Below are positions 8,109-16,345 of a stretch of DNA of 20,578 bases, in pieces (position 1 is the stretch's first letter; each line of letters opens with the position of its first letter). The DNA lies in NCBI GenBank assembly GCA_902494295.1, contig CABUSL010000023.1, positions 1 to 20,578 on the forward strand, given 5' to 3'. This stretch comes from an uncultured Collinsella sp. GTDB taxonomy: Bacteria; Actinomycetota; Coriobacteriia; Coriobacteriales; Coriobacteriaceae. Position numbers and translations under genes: made by a program. Under the pieces are notes generated by a model that saw nothing but the letters and a program-made list of their open reading frames with translations, was not told the DNA's origin and did no database searches.

Positions 8109-8274
8109 AATTGCTGTCATTTGCTTTGTGATATGTGCTCATCTGTGATGAGTTTGTTTATATGTTTATCTGTATCCGACCCGCATAAGCTGCGCCCATA
8201 TTACTCAAATGTCGCGAGCCGTTCGTAAGGACGGTTCGCTTTGCTGTGTAACGAATCCATAAAAAGGAGTGAGC

Positions 8275-9825
8275 ATGCCTATCATTGCAGCGCTCGTTGG
8301 CCTCGTTTTGGGTGCCATCGCCGCCATTGCCTACATGCGCACCGCCAAGCAGGGTAGTCTTCACGAGGCCGACGAAAAGATCCAGTCGGCACACGCGCAG
8401 GCAGAGTCCCTGATCGGTGATGCTAAGCGTCAGGCCGAGACCCTCAAAAAAGAGGCTCTGCTCGAGGCTAAGGAAGAGATCATCAAGAACAAGCAGGCCG
8501 CCGAGGCCGAGGACAAGCAGCGTAAGAGCGAGATTCGCACGCTCGAAAACCGCGTGATGCAGCGCGAGGAATCGCTCGATCGTCGCAACGATGCGCTCGA
8601 TAAGCGCGAGCATCAGCTGTCCAGCCAGGCCGGTCAGGTCGAGAAGCGCTCTCGCGAGCTTGAGGAGCTCTGCGCCAAGCAGACTTCCGAGCTTGAGCGT
8701 ATTGCCGACCTTACGCGCGAGGACGCTCACAAGGAGCTGCTCGACAAGGTTCGCGGTGAGGTTACCCACGAGGCGGCCACCATCATCCGCGAGTCCGAGC
8801 AGCAGGTCCGCGCCGAGTGCCACAAGACCGCTCAGGAGATTCTCTCCCTGGCGATTCAGCGTTGCGCCGCCGACCATACCGCCGAGGTCACCGTTACTTC
8901 CGTTCATATTCCCTCCGATGACCTCAAGGGTCGCATCATCGGTCGCGAGGGTCGCAACATCCGCACCTTTGAGCAGGTTTCCGGCGTCAACCTCGTGATT
9001 GACGACACCCCCGAGACCGTTGTGCTTTCGAGCTTCGATCCGGTCCGTCGTGAGACCGCCCGCGTTGCGCTCGAGAACCTTATTGCCGACGGCCGTATTC
9101 ATCCCGCCCGCATCGAGGAGATGTACCACAAGGCCGCCGACTTGGTTCAGCAGCGTGTGCGCGAGGCCGGCGAGCAGGCCGCCTTCGATACCGGTATCCA
9201 CGACCTGCACCCCGAGATTGTCAAGACCCTGGGCGCTCTGCGCTATCGCACCTCGTTTGGTCAGAACGTGCTGCAGCACTCGCTTGAGGTTTCCGACCTG
9301 TGCGGCGTTATGGCCTCCGAGCTCGGTCTGGATGTTGTGACCGCCAAGCGCGCTGGTCTTCTGCACGACCTGGGTAAGGCCATCGACCACGACGTTGAGG
9401 GCCCGCATGCTGTCATTGGCGCCGAGCTTGCCCGCCGTTATGGCGAGAAGCCCGTTATCGTCCACGCGATCGAGGCACATCATGCCGATGTCGACCCCAA
9501 CACGGTGCTCGACGTCCTGGTTCAGGCCGCCGATGCCGTTTCTGCCTCTCGTCCCGGTGCCCGCCGCGAGTCGGCCGAGAACTACATCAAGCGACTTGAA
9601 AAGCTCGAGGAGATCGCCAACTCTCACGACGGCGTCGAGCGTACCTATGCCATGCAGGCCGGTCGCGAGGTACATGTCATGGTCCAGCCGGACAAGATCT
9701 CCGATGCCCAGTCCACGGTGCTTGCGCACGATATCGCCCATCAGATCGAGGAAGAGATGGAGTATCCCGGTCAGGTGCGCGTTGTCGTGATTCGCGAGAG
9801 CCGTGCCGTCGATATCGCTAAATAA
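8275..9825 (+). CDS. rny: Ribonuclease Y
   Basis: Membrane-anchored endoribonuclease that starts mRNA decay. The product is 516 aa, normal for the family. In order: N-terminal membrane helix (about 2-20, IIAALVGLVLGAIAAIAYM), a long charged coiled coil (about 25-195), a KH RNA-binding domain (about 206-270, GRIIGREGRNIRTFEQ at 219) and an HD metal-dependent hydrolase domain with the H364-D365 pair in LLHDLGKA. ATG 8275 is chosen over GTG 8269 because AAGGAG (8264-8269) sits 5 bp before the ATG and overlaps the GTG. The order recA-rny-x-spoVS resembles Bacillus, except that ymdB is replaced by an ATPase gene. Confidence 0.96.
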   Translation: MPIIAALVGLVLGAIAAIAYMRTAKQGSLHEADEKIQSAHAQAESLIGDAKRQAETLKKEALLEAKEEIIKNKQAAEAEDKQRKSEIRTLENRVMQREESLDRRNDALDKREHQLSSQAGQVEKRSRELEELCAKQTSELERIADLTREDAHKELLDKVRGEVTHEAATIIRESEQQVRAECHKTAQEILSLAIQRCAADHTAEVTVTSVHIPSDDLKGRIIGREGRNIRTFEQVSGVNLVIDDTPETVVLSSFDPVRRETARVALENLIADGRIHPARIEEMYHKAADLVQQRVREAGEQAAFDTGIHDLHPEIVKTLGALRYRTSFGQNVLQHSLEVSDLCGVMASELGLDVVTAKRAGLLHDLGKAIDHDVEGPHAVIGAELARRYGEKPVIVHAIEAHHADVDPNTVLDVLVQAADAVSASRPGARRESAENYIKRLEKLEEIANSHDGVERTYAMQAGREVHVMVQPDKISDAQSTVLAHDIAHQIEEEMEYPGQVRVVVIRESRAVDIAK

Positions 9826-9826
9826 C

Positions 9827-10912
9827 ATGAACGACGCGAACGAGCTCATCTCATTTATCGCGTCGATGTCGGGGGAGGGCAACCTTCGCGTCGAGGAAAA
9901 CCTTGGCGAGGGGTATGTCCGCCTCCGTGTTTCGGAGGCCGAGCGCCGTCAGGCCAAGCATGACATTCAGCATGTAGAGGACATTGTCATCGAGATGCTG
10001 CGTAATGCTCGCGATGCCGGAGCCGATAAGGTCTATCTTGCCACGACCAAGGAGGAGGGTGTTCGCACCCTCCTCTTCCTGGATAACGGTTCGGGTGTGC
10101 CGCAGGATATGCAGGAGCGTATCTTTGATGCCCGCGTCACCTCCAAGCTCGAGAGCATGAAAATGGACCGTTGGGGTGTTCACGGTCGTGGTATGGCGCT
10201 GTTCTCTATCAAGCAGAACACGGATGAGGCACGCGTTGTTACATCGGGCGTCGATTTGGGCTCCGCGTTTAAGGTGTGCGTTGCCACCGATCGCTTGGGT
10301 GAGCGCGCCGATCAGTCGAGCTGGCCTCAGGCGGTTAAAGACGAAGACGGCCGCTATGTATGTGCTCGCGGCCCCCACAACATCATTCGCGCAGCCTGTG
10401 AGTTTGCCCTTGAGGAGTTGCGTTGCTGCGATGTGTATCTGGGCTCTCCGTCCGAGATTGCTGCGACCCTGTATGCTCAGGCCTCGAGTCGTCTCGATAC
10501 GTCGCGCCTGCTCTTTATCGATGACGAGTACGAGCTTCCGGTTATCGATCGTTTGGGCCTTGCCTCTGATGCCGAGGACTTTATCCGGATCTGCTCCGGG
10601 CTGGGTCTCGAGATGTCTGAGCGCACTGCCCACCGTATTCTGTCGGGACAGATTAAGCCCGTTCGCGGCGTGACCGCGCGTCTGCTGCGCGAGCGCGATT
10701 CCACCTCGCATGCGCCGGCTCCCGTCGATCTTGCCAAGGACCGTCGAGGCCTTCGTATCGCCAAGGATGATATGGCGCAATTTTCGCGTGCGGTCGAGCG
10801 TGACTTTAACGACCTCGCTGCCCGGTATTACCTCAATCTGTGCGGCGACCCTAGGATTCGCGTTTCGCGTGATCGCATCACGGTGACGTTCGATCTTGCC
10901 AAAGAGGAATAA
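9827..10912 (+). CDS. GHKL (HSP90-like) ATPase-domain protein of unknown function
   Basis: A 361-aa protein whose N-terminal half has every motif of a Bergerat ATP-binding fold: N-box EMLRNARDAGA (about 56-66), G1 DNGSG (86-90), G2 WGVHGRGMAL (116-125) and a GSAFKV segment like the last motif (145-150). There is no HisKA-like phosphoacceptor, membrane helix or obvious MutL/GyrB/Hsp90 middle domain. The C-terminal half (about 170-361) is not recognised; SERTAHRILSGQIKPV (about 264-280) could be helix-turn-helix-like. ATG 9827 is one base after the rny stop with no clear ribosome site, so it is probably translated by coupling; GTG 9803, overlapping rny, is an alternative. The location between rny and spoVS suggests a link to RNA or developmental-type regulation, but that is inference. 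Confidence 0.8.
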   Translation: MNDANELISFIASMSGEGNLRVEENLGEGYVRLRVSEAERRQAKHDIQHVEDIVIEMLRNARDAGADKVYLATTKEEGVRTLLFLDNGSGVPQDMQERIFDARVTSKLESMKMDRWGVHGRGMALFSIKQNTDEARVVTSGVDLGSAFKVCVATDRLGERADQSSWPQAVKDEDGRYVCARGPHNIIRAACEFALEELRCCDVYLGSPSEIAATLYAQASSRLDTSRLLFIDDEYELPVIDRLGLASDAEDFIRICSGLGLEMSERTAHRILSGQIKPVRGVTARLLRERDSTSHAPAPVDLAKDRRGLRIAKDDMAQFSRAVERDFNDLAARYYLNLCGDPRIRVSRDRITVTFDLAKEE

Positions 10913-10918
10913 AATCTT

Positions 10919-10936
10919 TACCGAGTCCGCTCGGTA
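10919..10936. other. Small hairpin ahead of spoVS
   Basis: Perfect 7-bp inverted repeat TACCGAG (10919-10925) and CTCGGTA (10930-10936) around a TCCG tetraloop, 7 bp after the ATPase stop. No T-run follows, so a terminator call is not supported. It may be an attenuator, mRNA processing or end-protection structure. Confidence 0.35.
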
Positions 10937-10986
10937 CGATACAGTTATTGCAGTTAAAACGTACTTTTAAACGCAGGAGTTTCTTC

Positions 10987-11304
10987 ATGGATTGCCTGAA
11001 GGTATCAAGCAAATCATCGCCCGCGTCCGTTGCCGGCGCCATTGCCGGCATGGTCAAAGATGGCGTCCCCGTCAACATTCAGTGCGTCGGTGCCGGTGCC
11101 GTCAACCAGGCCATCAAGGCTGTCGCCATTGCGCGTGGCTTTCTGATTCCGACCGGCTTTGATGTCTCCTGCGCGCCGGTGTTTTCCGACATTCTCATTA
11201 ACGGGGAGTCGCGCACGGCAATCCGTCTCTCTATCTACGTTCACCAGATTAATCGGGCTGCCATGGATAACGTCGTCATGGACGACGTTAAGCCTGTTGC
11301 GTAA
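10987..11304 (+). CDS. spoVS: Stage V sporulation protein S (SpoVS)
   Basis: Small Alba-like-fold protein known in Bacillus for effects on sporulation and septation, and widespread in bacteria that do not form spores. Seen: DCLKVSSKSSPASVAGAIAG at the N-terminus, then IQCVGAGAVNQAIKAVAIAR and the C-terminal FSDILINGESRTAIRLSIYV. The product is 105 aa, about 15-20 residues longer than the usual SpoVS through a tail after IRLSIYV. ATG 10987 follows AGGAG (10975-10979) with 7-nt spacing; the 118-residue open frame starting at 10948 lies upstream of this ribosome site and is not used. No other sporulation gene is visible in the window, so a non-sporulation role is likely. Confidence 0.93.
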   Translation: MDCLKVSSKSSPASVAGAIAGMVKDGVPVNIQCVGAGAVNQAIKAVAIARGFLIPTGFDVSCAPVFSDILINGESRTAIRLSIYVHQINRAAMDNVVMDDVKPVA

Positions 11305-11369
11305 ACGAGCCATTTGCACGCTTGTAGCACCTATGCGCCCCGTCGATACCATCGTTAGGATGTAAGCTC

Positions 11370-12740
11370 ATGGACCAGCGTTCCGTACGCGATATTCTTG
11401 CCGGTAAAACCTACTTTATCCGCACATTCGGCTGCCAGATGAACCAGCACGACTCCGAGCGCGTGAGTGGTTTGCTTGATTCGTATGGCTGTCTTATGGC
11501 GCTCGATCCCGAGCATGCCGATATTGTCGTGTTCATGACGTGCTGTGTGCGCGAGGCTGCCGATACGCGCCTGTATGGTCAGTGCAATTCCTGCAAGAGC
11601 CTTCCTCCTTCGCCTTCGGGTAAGCGCGTGGTCGCCGTGGGCGGCTGCATCGCCCAGCGCGATGGCGAGGGCTTGCTCACCAACGTTGATAACGTCAATG
11701 TCATTTTTGGTACCCATTCCATTGCGCACATGGCCGAGCTTATCGCCGAGGCGTTTTTGGATGGCAAGCGCCATATCCGTACGAATGAGCATGAGGATAC
11801 CGACGCTATGAGTATGCCGTGGCATCGCGAGACGCAGTATCACGCTTGGGTGCCCATCATGACGGGTTGCAACAACTTTTGCACGTACTGCATCGTGCCC
11901 TACGTCCGTGGTCGCGAGAAGAGTCGTCCCTTCGAGGAGATTGTCGATGAGGTGACCGGGCTCGTGCGCCAGGGCGTGCGCGAGATTACGCTGCTGGGAC
12001 AGAACGTTAACTCCTACGGTCGCGATCTCTTTGGCAAGCCGCGTTTCGCCGATCTGCTGCGCGCCGTGGGCGATACGGGCGTCGAGCGCATCTTCTTTAC
12101 CTCTTCTCATCCTAAGGATCTGCTGCCCGAGACCATTGATGCTATGGCCGAGACGCCCGCCGTCATGCCGCAGCTTCACCTGGCCGTTCAGTCGGGTTCC
12201 ACGCGCATCCTTAAAGAGATGAATCGTCGTTATACACGTGAGGATTATCTGGGCCTGGTCGATCGTATTCGTAACCGTATGCCCGATATTGCGCTTTCGA
12301 CCGACATCATCGTGGGTTTCCCGGGCGAGACTGAGGAAGACTTTGAGCAGACGCTCTCACTTGCCGAGACGGTGCGTTATGCCCAGGCCTACACGTTTAT
12401 TTACTCCAAGCGTGCCGGTACCCCGGCCGCCGAGATTGAAGACCCCACGCCGCATGAGGTTATCCTTGAGCGCTTTAACCGTTTGGTTAAGGTTATCGAG
12501 ACGACGGCACACGAATATAACCAGGGTGAGCTTCACACCGTGGTGCCTGCACTTATTGAGGGTACGAGCAAGAAGAACGACGCTGTCCTTCTGGGCAAGA
12601 GCCCCAAGAACCAGACGGTGCATGCGCCGATTCCTGTTGGCTATAGCATCGATCAGCTCATCGGCAAGATTGTCGACGTCGATGTTGATGTCGCCAAGAC
12701 GTGGTATCTGTCTGGCTCTGTAGTGGGCGAGCCTCGCTAA
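11370..12740 (+). CDS. miaB: tRNA-2-methylthio-N6-dimethylallyladenosine synthase MiaB
   Basis: Radical-SAM methylthiotransferase modifying A37 of tRNAs reading UNN codons, after MiaA has added the dimethylallyl group. The 456-aa product shows N-terminal cluster cysteines C22 (FGCQMNQHDSE), C58 (MTCCVREAAD, where Met replaces the usual Asn of NTC) and C93 (GGCIAQRDG). The radical-SAM motif is C167-x3-C171-x2-C174 (CNNFCTYC), followed by IVPYVRGREKSRP, diagnostic of MiaB. A TRAM domain is C-terminal. The ATG follows TAGGA at 11356-11360. The stop overlaps the miaA start (TAATG), so the two enzymes of the same tRNA modification are translationally coupled. Confidence 0.96.
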   Translation: MDQRSVRDILAGKTYFIRTFGCQMNQHDSERVSGLLDSYGCLMALDPEHADIVVFMTCCVREAADTRLYGQCNSCKSLPPSPSGKRVVAVGGCIAQRDGEGLLTNVDNVNVIFGTHSIAHMAELIAEAFLDGKRHIRTNEHEDTDAMSMPWHRETQYHAWVPIMTGCNNFCTYCIVPYVRGREKSRPFEEIVDEVTGLVRQGVREITLLGQNVNSYGRDLFGKPRFADLLRAVGDTGVERIFFTSSHPKDLLPETIDAMAETPAVMPQLHLAVQSGSTRILKEMNRRYTREDYLGLVDRIRNRMPDIALSTDIIVGFPGETEEDFEQTLSLAETVRYAQAYTFIYSKRAGTPAAEIEDPTPHEVILERFNRLVKVIETTAHEYNQGELHTVVPALIEGTSKKNDAVLLGKSPKNQTVHAPIPVGYSIDQLIGKIVDVDVDVAKTWYLSGSVVGEPR

Positions 12741-13678
12741 TGATTTCTTATGGTGCAAGCCTTTCTGCCGTAGCGATAGTCGGTCCGACGGCGGTCGGCA
12801 AGAGTGATGTTGCCGACCGCCTGGCTGCTCGTCTGTCGTCTGAAGTGTTGTCGTGTGACGCGATGCAAATCTATCGCGGTATGGACATTGGTACGGCCAA
12901 AATGATGCCCGAGGAGTGCTCAGTGCCCCTGCGCCTTGTCGATATCGTAGATCCTGGTGTCGCATATTCTGCCGCACTCTATCAGTCGGATGCCCGAGCG
13001 CATATCGATCGCTTGCTTGGCGAGCAGCGTCTTCCGGTCTTTTGCGGCGGTACGGGCCTATATCTCAAGGCCGCACTCGATGAAATGGATTTTCCTTCGG
13101 GAGAACTCGAGGACGAACGCCGCGCGGGCTATCAGGAACTTGCCGAGCGTATTGGCGAGGAGGCGCTGCATGCCCTGCTTGCCGAACGCGACCCGGAATC
13201 GGCTGCAGTGATTCATCCCCATAACGTGCGTCGCGTGATTCGTGCGCTCGAGATGCACGATGGCGGCGTGTCATATGCCCAGCAGAAGTCGAAATTCAGT
13301 GTTCCGCGCGAGCGTTATCATGCCTTGTGGTTTGGCCTGACGCGTAGCCGTGAAGTGCTCTATGAGCGCATTAACCTGCGTGTCGACCTTATGTTTGAGC
13401 AGGGGCTGGTTGATGAGGTCCGTGGCCTTATGAGCCAGGGCTTGGGTGATGCACTCACATCGATGCAGGCAATCGGTTACAAAGAGATTATTGATGCCTT
13501 GCGAGGCGTTGTTACCATGGATGAGGCTCGTGAGCTTATCAAGATGCGTTCACGTCGCTATGCCAAGCGCCAGCTTTCCTGGTTTAAACGTGACGATCGC
13601 ATCGTGTGGTTCGATATGGATGAGTTTACGATCGATGAGGTCGTTAATGATATTTACCATCGCATCGAGGCTGCCTAA
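12740..13678 (+). CDS. miaA: tRNA dimethylallyltransferase MiaA
   Basis: Transfers a dimethylallyl group from DMAPP to A37 of tRNA, supplying the MiaB substrate. The product is 312 aa from ATG 12740, which shares one base with the miaB stop. An in-frame upstream codon at 12701 lies inside miaB and is not needed. Seen: P-loop GPTAVGKS (15-22), the substrate motif CDAMQIYRGMDIGTAK, FCGGTGLYLKA, and C-terminal GYKEIIDAL and RRYAKRQLSWFKRD. Length and motifs are complete. The stop again overlaps the next start (TAATG), giving a three-gene coupled chain miaB-miaA-hflX. Confidence 0.96.
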   Translation: MISYGASLSAVAIVGPTAVGKSDVADRLAARLSSEVLSCDAMQIYRGMDIGTAKMMPEECSVPLRLVDIVDPGVAYSAALYQSDARAHIDRLLGEQRLPVFCGGTGLYLKAALDEMDFPSGELEDERRAGYQELAERIGEEALHALLAERDPESAAVIHPHNVRRVIRALEMHDGGVSYAQQKSKFSVPRERYHALWFGLTRSREVLYERINLRVDLMFEQGLVDEVRGLMSQGLGDALTSMQAIGYKEIIDALRGVVTMDEARELIKMRSRRYAKRQLSWFKRDDRIVWFDMDEFTIDEVVNDIYHRIEAA

Positions 13679-14967
13679 TGGCTCGGTTTCCTTTGGTCCC
13701 CACGGCGCCTGAACCTGAGCGCGCCATCTTGGTTGGTGTTGAGTGGCGCGATAACGTCTGGCCGCTCGACCGTTCGCTCGACGAGCTCGAGCGCTTGGCT
13801 CACACTGCTGGAGCCCAATGCGTGGCACGCTTGTCGCAGCGCCTAGTCAAGCCTTATCCCAAATCGTTTATCGGCTCTGGCAAGGTCGAGGAGCTATGCG
13901 GTTTGGTGCATCGCATGGATGCGGATGTTGTTATCTTCGACGACGACCTGACTCCTTCACAGCAGTCCTATCTTGAGAAAGCCGTGGGTGAACCGGTCAA
14001 GATTATTGACCGTACCGCATTGATTTTGGATATCTTTGGCCTGCATGCCCAGACGCGTGAGGGCCGCTTACAGGTGCAGCTGGCACAGTTGCAGTACCTG
14101 CTGCCTCGTTTGCGAGGTATGTGGAGCCATCTTGCTAAGGAACAGACGCGTGGCGGTATTGGCTCGCGTTTTGGTCAGGGCGAAAGCCAGCTCGAGGTCG
14201 ACCGTCGCCTGATTCGCAATAAGATCGCAGCTCTTCGACGCGAACTGAAACAGGTTGAACAACGTCGCGATGTGCAATCAAAAAGCCGTATTGAATCGCC
14301 GGCGTTTCGCGTGGCGTTGGCTGGCTACACCAATGCTGGTAAGTCGACGCTACTTAATCGATTGACTGGATCCACGGTACTTTCACAGGATAAGCTGTTT
14401 GCCACGCTCGATCCTACAACGCGCTCGTACCGTTTGCCCGGTGGTCGTGGCATGACGATCACCGATACCGTCGGCTTTATTCAAAAGCTGCCCCATGGCC
14501 TGGTCGACGCGTTTAAATCTACGCTTTCCGAGGTGCTCGGCGCCGATCTGATTCTTAAAGTTGTGGATGCTTCCGATGAGGATTACGAGCGTCAGCTCGA
14601 GGCGGTTGATCGTGTCCTTGATGAGATCGGTGCCGGCGAGCGCCTGACGCTTACCGTGTTCAATAAAATTGACCTGCTCGATAGCGTCGATCGCTTGAGC
14701 TTTCGACGTCGCTATCCCGAGGCGGTGCTGTTCTCGGCTCAGACGGGTGAGGGTCTTGATGACTTAGTCGATCGTATCGCTCGTGAAGCGGCTGCTACGG
14801 ACGTTTTGCTTTCGGCCGATATCCCGTATCGAGAGGGCGCGTTAATCACACTCGTGCACGAACAGGGAACCCTCCTGCATGAGGAATACCTCGAGGACGG
14901 CGTTCGTATTGTGGCAAAGCTGCCGGCCCGTATCGCACCGCGTCTCGAGCGTTACCGAACAGAGTAA
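13678..14967 (+). CDS. hflX: GTPase HflX
   Basis: Ribosome-associated GTPase that splits stalled or stressed 70S particles. The 429-aa product has the HflX N-terminal domain (SFIGSGKVEEL about 63-73, RTALILDIFGLHAQTREGRL), a glycine-rich and helical linker (TRGGIGSRFGQGESQLEVDR) and a G domain: G1 GYTNAGKST (216-224), G3 DTVGF (263-267), G4 NKID (329-332) and G5-like SAQTGEG. The ATG overlaps the miaA stop by one base; miaA-hflX adjacency is frequent in bacteria. The last 16 bases overlap the end of the opposite-strand membrane gene, so the two transcripts are complementary at their 3' ends. Confidence 0.95.
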   Translation: MARFPLVPTAPEPERAILVGVEWRDNVWPLDRSLDELERLAHTAGAQCVARLSQRLVKPYPKSFIGSGKVEELCGLVHRMDADVVIFDDDLTPSQQSYLEKAVGEPVKIIDRTALILDIFGLHAQTREGRLQVQLAQLQYLLPRLRGMWSHLAKEQTRGGIGSRFGQGESQLEVDRRLIRNKIAALRRELKQVEQRRDVQSKSRIESPAFRVALAGYTNAGKSTLLNRLTGSTVLSQDKLFATLDPTTRSYRLPGGRGMTITDTVGFIQKLPHGLVDAFKSTLSEVLGADLILKVVDASDEDYERQLEAVDRVLDEIGAGERLTLTVFNKIDLLDSVDRLSFRRRYPEAVLFSAQTGEGLDDLVDRIAREAAATDVLLSADIPYREGALITLVHEQGTLLHEEYLEDGVRIVAKLPARIAPRLERYRTE

Positions 14968-15656
14968 ATCAGCTCCAGCACGCCTAGGATAATGGGCTGA
15001 TGAAGCAGGTAGAACGGCAGCGCATGGCGTCCGAGGCTTGCGAGCGCCGGGATGGGATTCTCATAGGCCCATGCTGGTGTCTCGCAGCTTGCTTTCTGTG
15101 CCGTGCGGGCGGCAAAGAAGCCTGTGAGATACATAAATAAGAATGGTATGAGCGGATAGTAATCACCGGAGACAAAGTCTGGACCTGGGAAACCCAGCCA
15201 AGCTAGATAGGGGATAGGGTAGACTGCTTTAGGAATGCTCCAGGTACAGGCAAAGAGTATGAGGCAAATCGTTATACTCCATGCTGCCGGCACCCTATCG
15301 AGAACCGGGCGTGCGAGTTCGACAATGGCGGTGCACGCCGCCATGCAGAAAATGATGCCGAAGTTCACCGAGTCATCGACTGAGACGAGCGTCGTTGCGA
15401 CCCATACAACTAAAGCGGCAACGGCATATTTGGCGGCTCGCTTGATGTTGTTGCGCGAGAGGGTGCACATCCAGCCGGCAATAAACAAAAATACCCAACT
15501 GATGCTGGCACGCCAGATGTCCTGGAAGATGGTCTGGGTAAACCAAGGCATACTCCAGCCATATAGGTAGGCAAGGTCGTAGCAGGCATGAAATCCCGCC
15601 ATCGACAGCATAGTAAACCCGCGAATGGTATCAAAAACCGTGATACGTTTTTGCAT
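14952..15656 (-). CDS. Heparan-alpha-glucosaminide N-acetyltransferase-like membrane protein (DUF1624 type)
   Basis: A 234-aa polytopic membrane protein. It begins with the family motif DTIRGFTMLSMAGFHACYDL, whose conserved Asp-x-x-Arg-Gly and His are typical of the DUF1624/HGSNAT catalytic region, and ends with LPFYLLHQPIILGVLELIY. Roughly seven hydrophobic segments can be seen. Relatives transfer acyl groups across membranes; the substrate here is unknown. Its ATG overlaps the lexA stop by one base (TAATG on this strand), so it is probably made from the lexA transcript and could rise on DNA damage. Its 3' end overlaps hflX by 16 bp. No terminator separates these two converging genes. Confidence 0.8.
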   Translation of the reverse strand: MQKRITVFDTIRGFTMLSMAGFHACYDLAYLYGWSMPWFTQTIFQDIWRASISWVFLFIAGWMCTLSRNNIKRAAKYAVAALVVWVATTLVSVDDSVNFGIIFCMAACTAIVELARPVLDRVPAAWSITICLILFACTWSIPKAVYPIPYLAWLGFPGPDFVSGDYYPLIPFLFMYLTGFFAARTAQKASCETPAWAYENPIPALASLGRHALPFYLLHQPIILGVLELIYSVR

Positions 15657-16300
15657 TACGAGAACCGGCGCATCAAACCGACGACCCTGCCCAGAATCGT
15701 GGGATTTGTCGCGTAGATAGGCTCCATGGTGTCGTTTTCGGGCTGCAGGCGAACGCGTCCCTGCTCCTTGTAAAACGTTTTGACCGTTGCAGAGCCATCG
15801 ATCATGGCCACGACAATCTCGCCATTCATGGCGCTCTTCTGTTCGCGAACGATAATGTAGTCGCCGTTATAGATGCCGACGTTAATCATCGAGTTGCCGT
15901 GGACCTCGAGGATAAAGGACCCCTGGTCCGTTGCGATCTCGGTCGGGATAGTAAAGGTGTCCTCGATATTCTGTTCGGCAAGGATGGGAATCCCTGCGGC
16001 GACGCGGCCCACGAGAGGTAGTGATACGGTGCCGCGGGGTGCCGTGGGTTCATCGGACTTTGAGATGGATACGGAAGATCCATCCTCGTCAAAGAGCTCG
16101 AGGGCGCGAGGCTTCGTGGCGTCACGCTTGAGCAGACCGCGTGCTTCGAGCGCGGAGAGATGCGCATGTACGGTGCTAGGGGAGGACAGGCCCACAGCCG
16201 AAGCCATCTCGCGCACACTGGGCGGATAGCCCTTCTCCTGCTGATATTCCTTGATGAAGTCGTAAATTTGCTGCTGACGCTTGGTAATTTTGCGAGCCAT
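15656..16300 (-). CDS. lexA: SOS repressor LexA
   Basis: Transcriptional repressor of DNA-damage genes, inactivated by RecA-stimulated self-cleavage. The product is 214 aa from the ATG at 16300-16298, MARKITKRQQQIYDFIKEYQ, with AGAGGA upstream. A longer frame reaching 16405 has an unconserved 35-residue prefix that runs through the SOS boxes and is rejected. Seen: winged-helix DNA-binding domain (about 1-70, with SPSTVHAHLSALEARGLLKR), cleavage site A102-G103 in GRVAAGIPILAEQ, catalytic Ser137 in HGNSM and Lys174 in ATVKTF. All catalytic parts are intact. It is divergent from the LysM gene, with several SOS boxes between; a clear lexA -35/-10 pair was not found. Confidence 0.97.
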   Translation of the reverse strand: MARKITKRQQQIYDFIKEYQQEKGYPPSVREMASAVGLSSPSTVHAHLSALEARGLLKRDATKPRALELFDEDGSSVSISKSDEPTAPRGTVSLPLVGRVAAGIPILAEQNIEDTFTIPTEIATDQGSFILEVHGNSMINVGIYNGDYIIVREQKSAMNGEIVVAMIDGSATVKTFYKEQGRVRLQPENDTMEPIYATNPTILGRVVGLMRRFS

Positions 16301-16323
16301 CAGGGATTCCTCTCTACCCATAC

Positions 16324-16337
16324 CAAACAAATGTTCT
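16324..16337. promoter_or_regulatory. Probable LexA box nearest lexA
   Basis: CAAACAAATGTTCT; on the lexA strand this reads AGAACATTTGTTTG, close to the SOS consensus CGAAC-N4-GTTYG. It lies 24 bp upstream of the lexA start codon, well placed for autoregulation. Confidence 0.6.
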
Positions 16338-16345
16338 ATTTTTGC

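Noticed and set aside
8214..8239. Hairpin before rny considered as terminator
   Set aside because: Stem of 9 bp with a G-U pair and only three Ts after it, and it lies in the likely rny leader. A terminator call is not supported.
8158..9882. 574-codon minus-strand open frame opposite rny
   Set aside because: Shadow frame; the plus strand encodes a complete RNase Y, and the minus product is low-complexity with no known motif.
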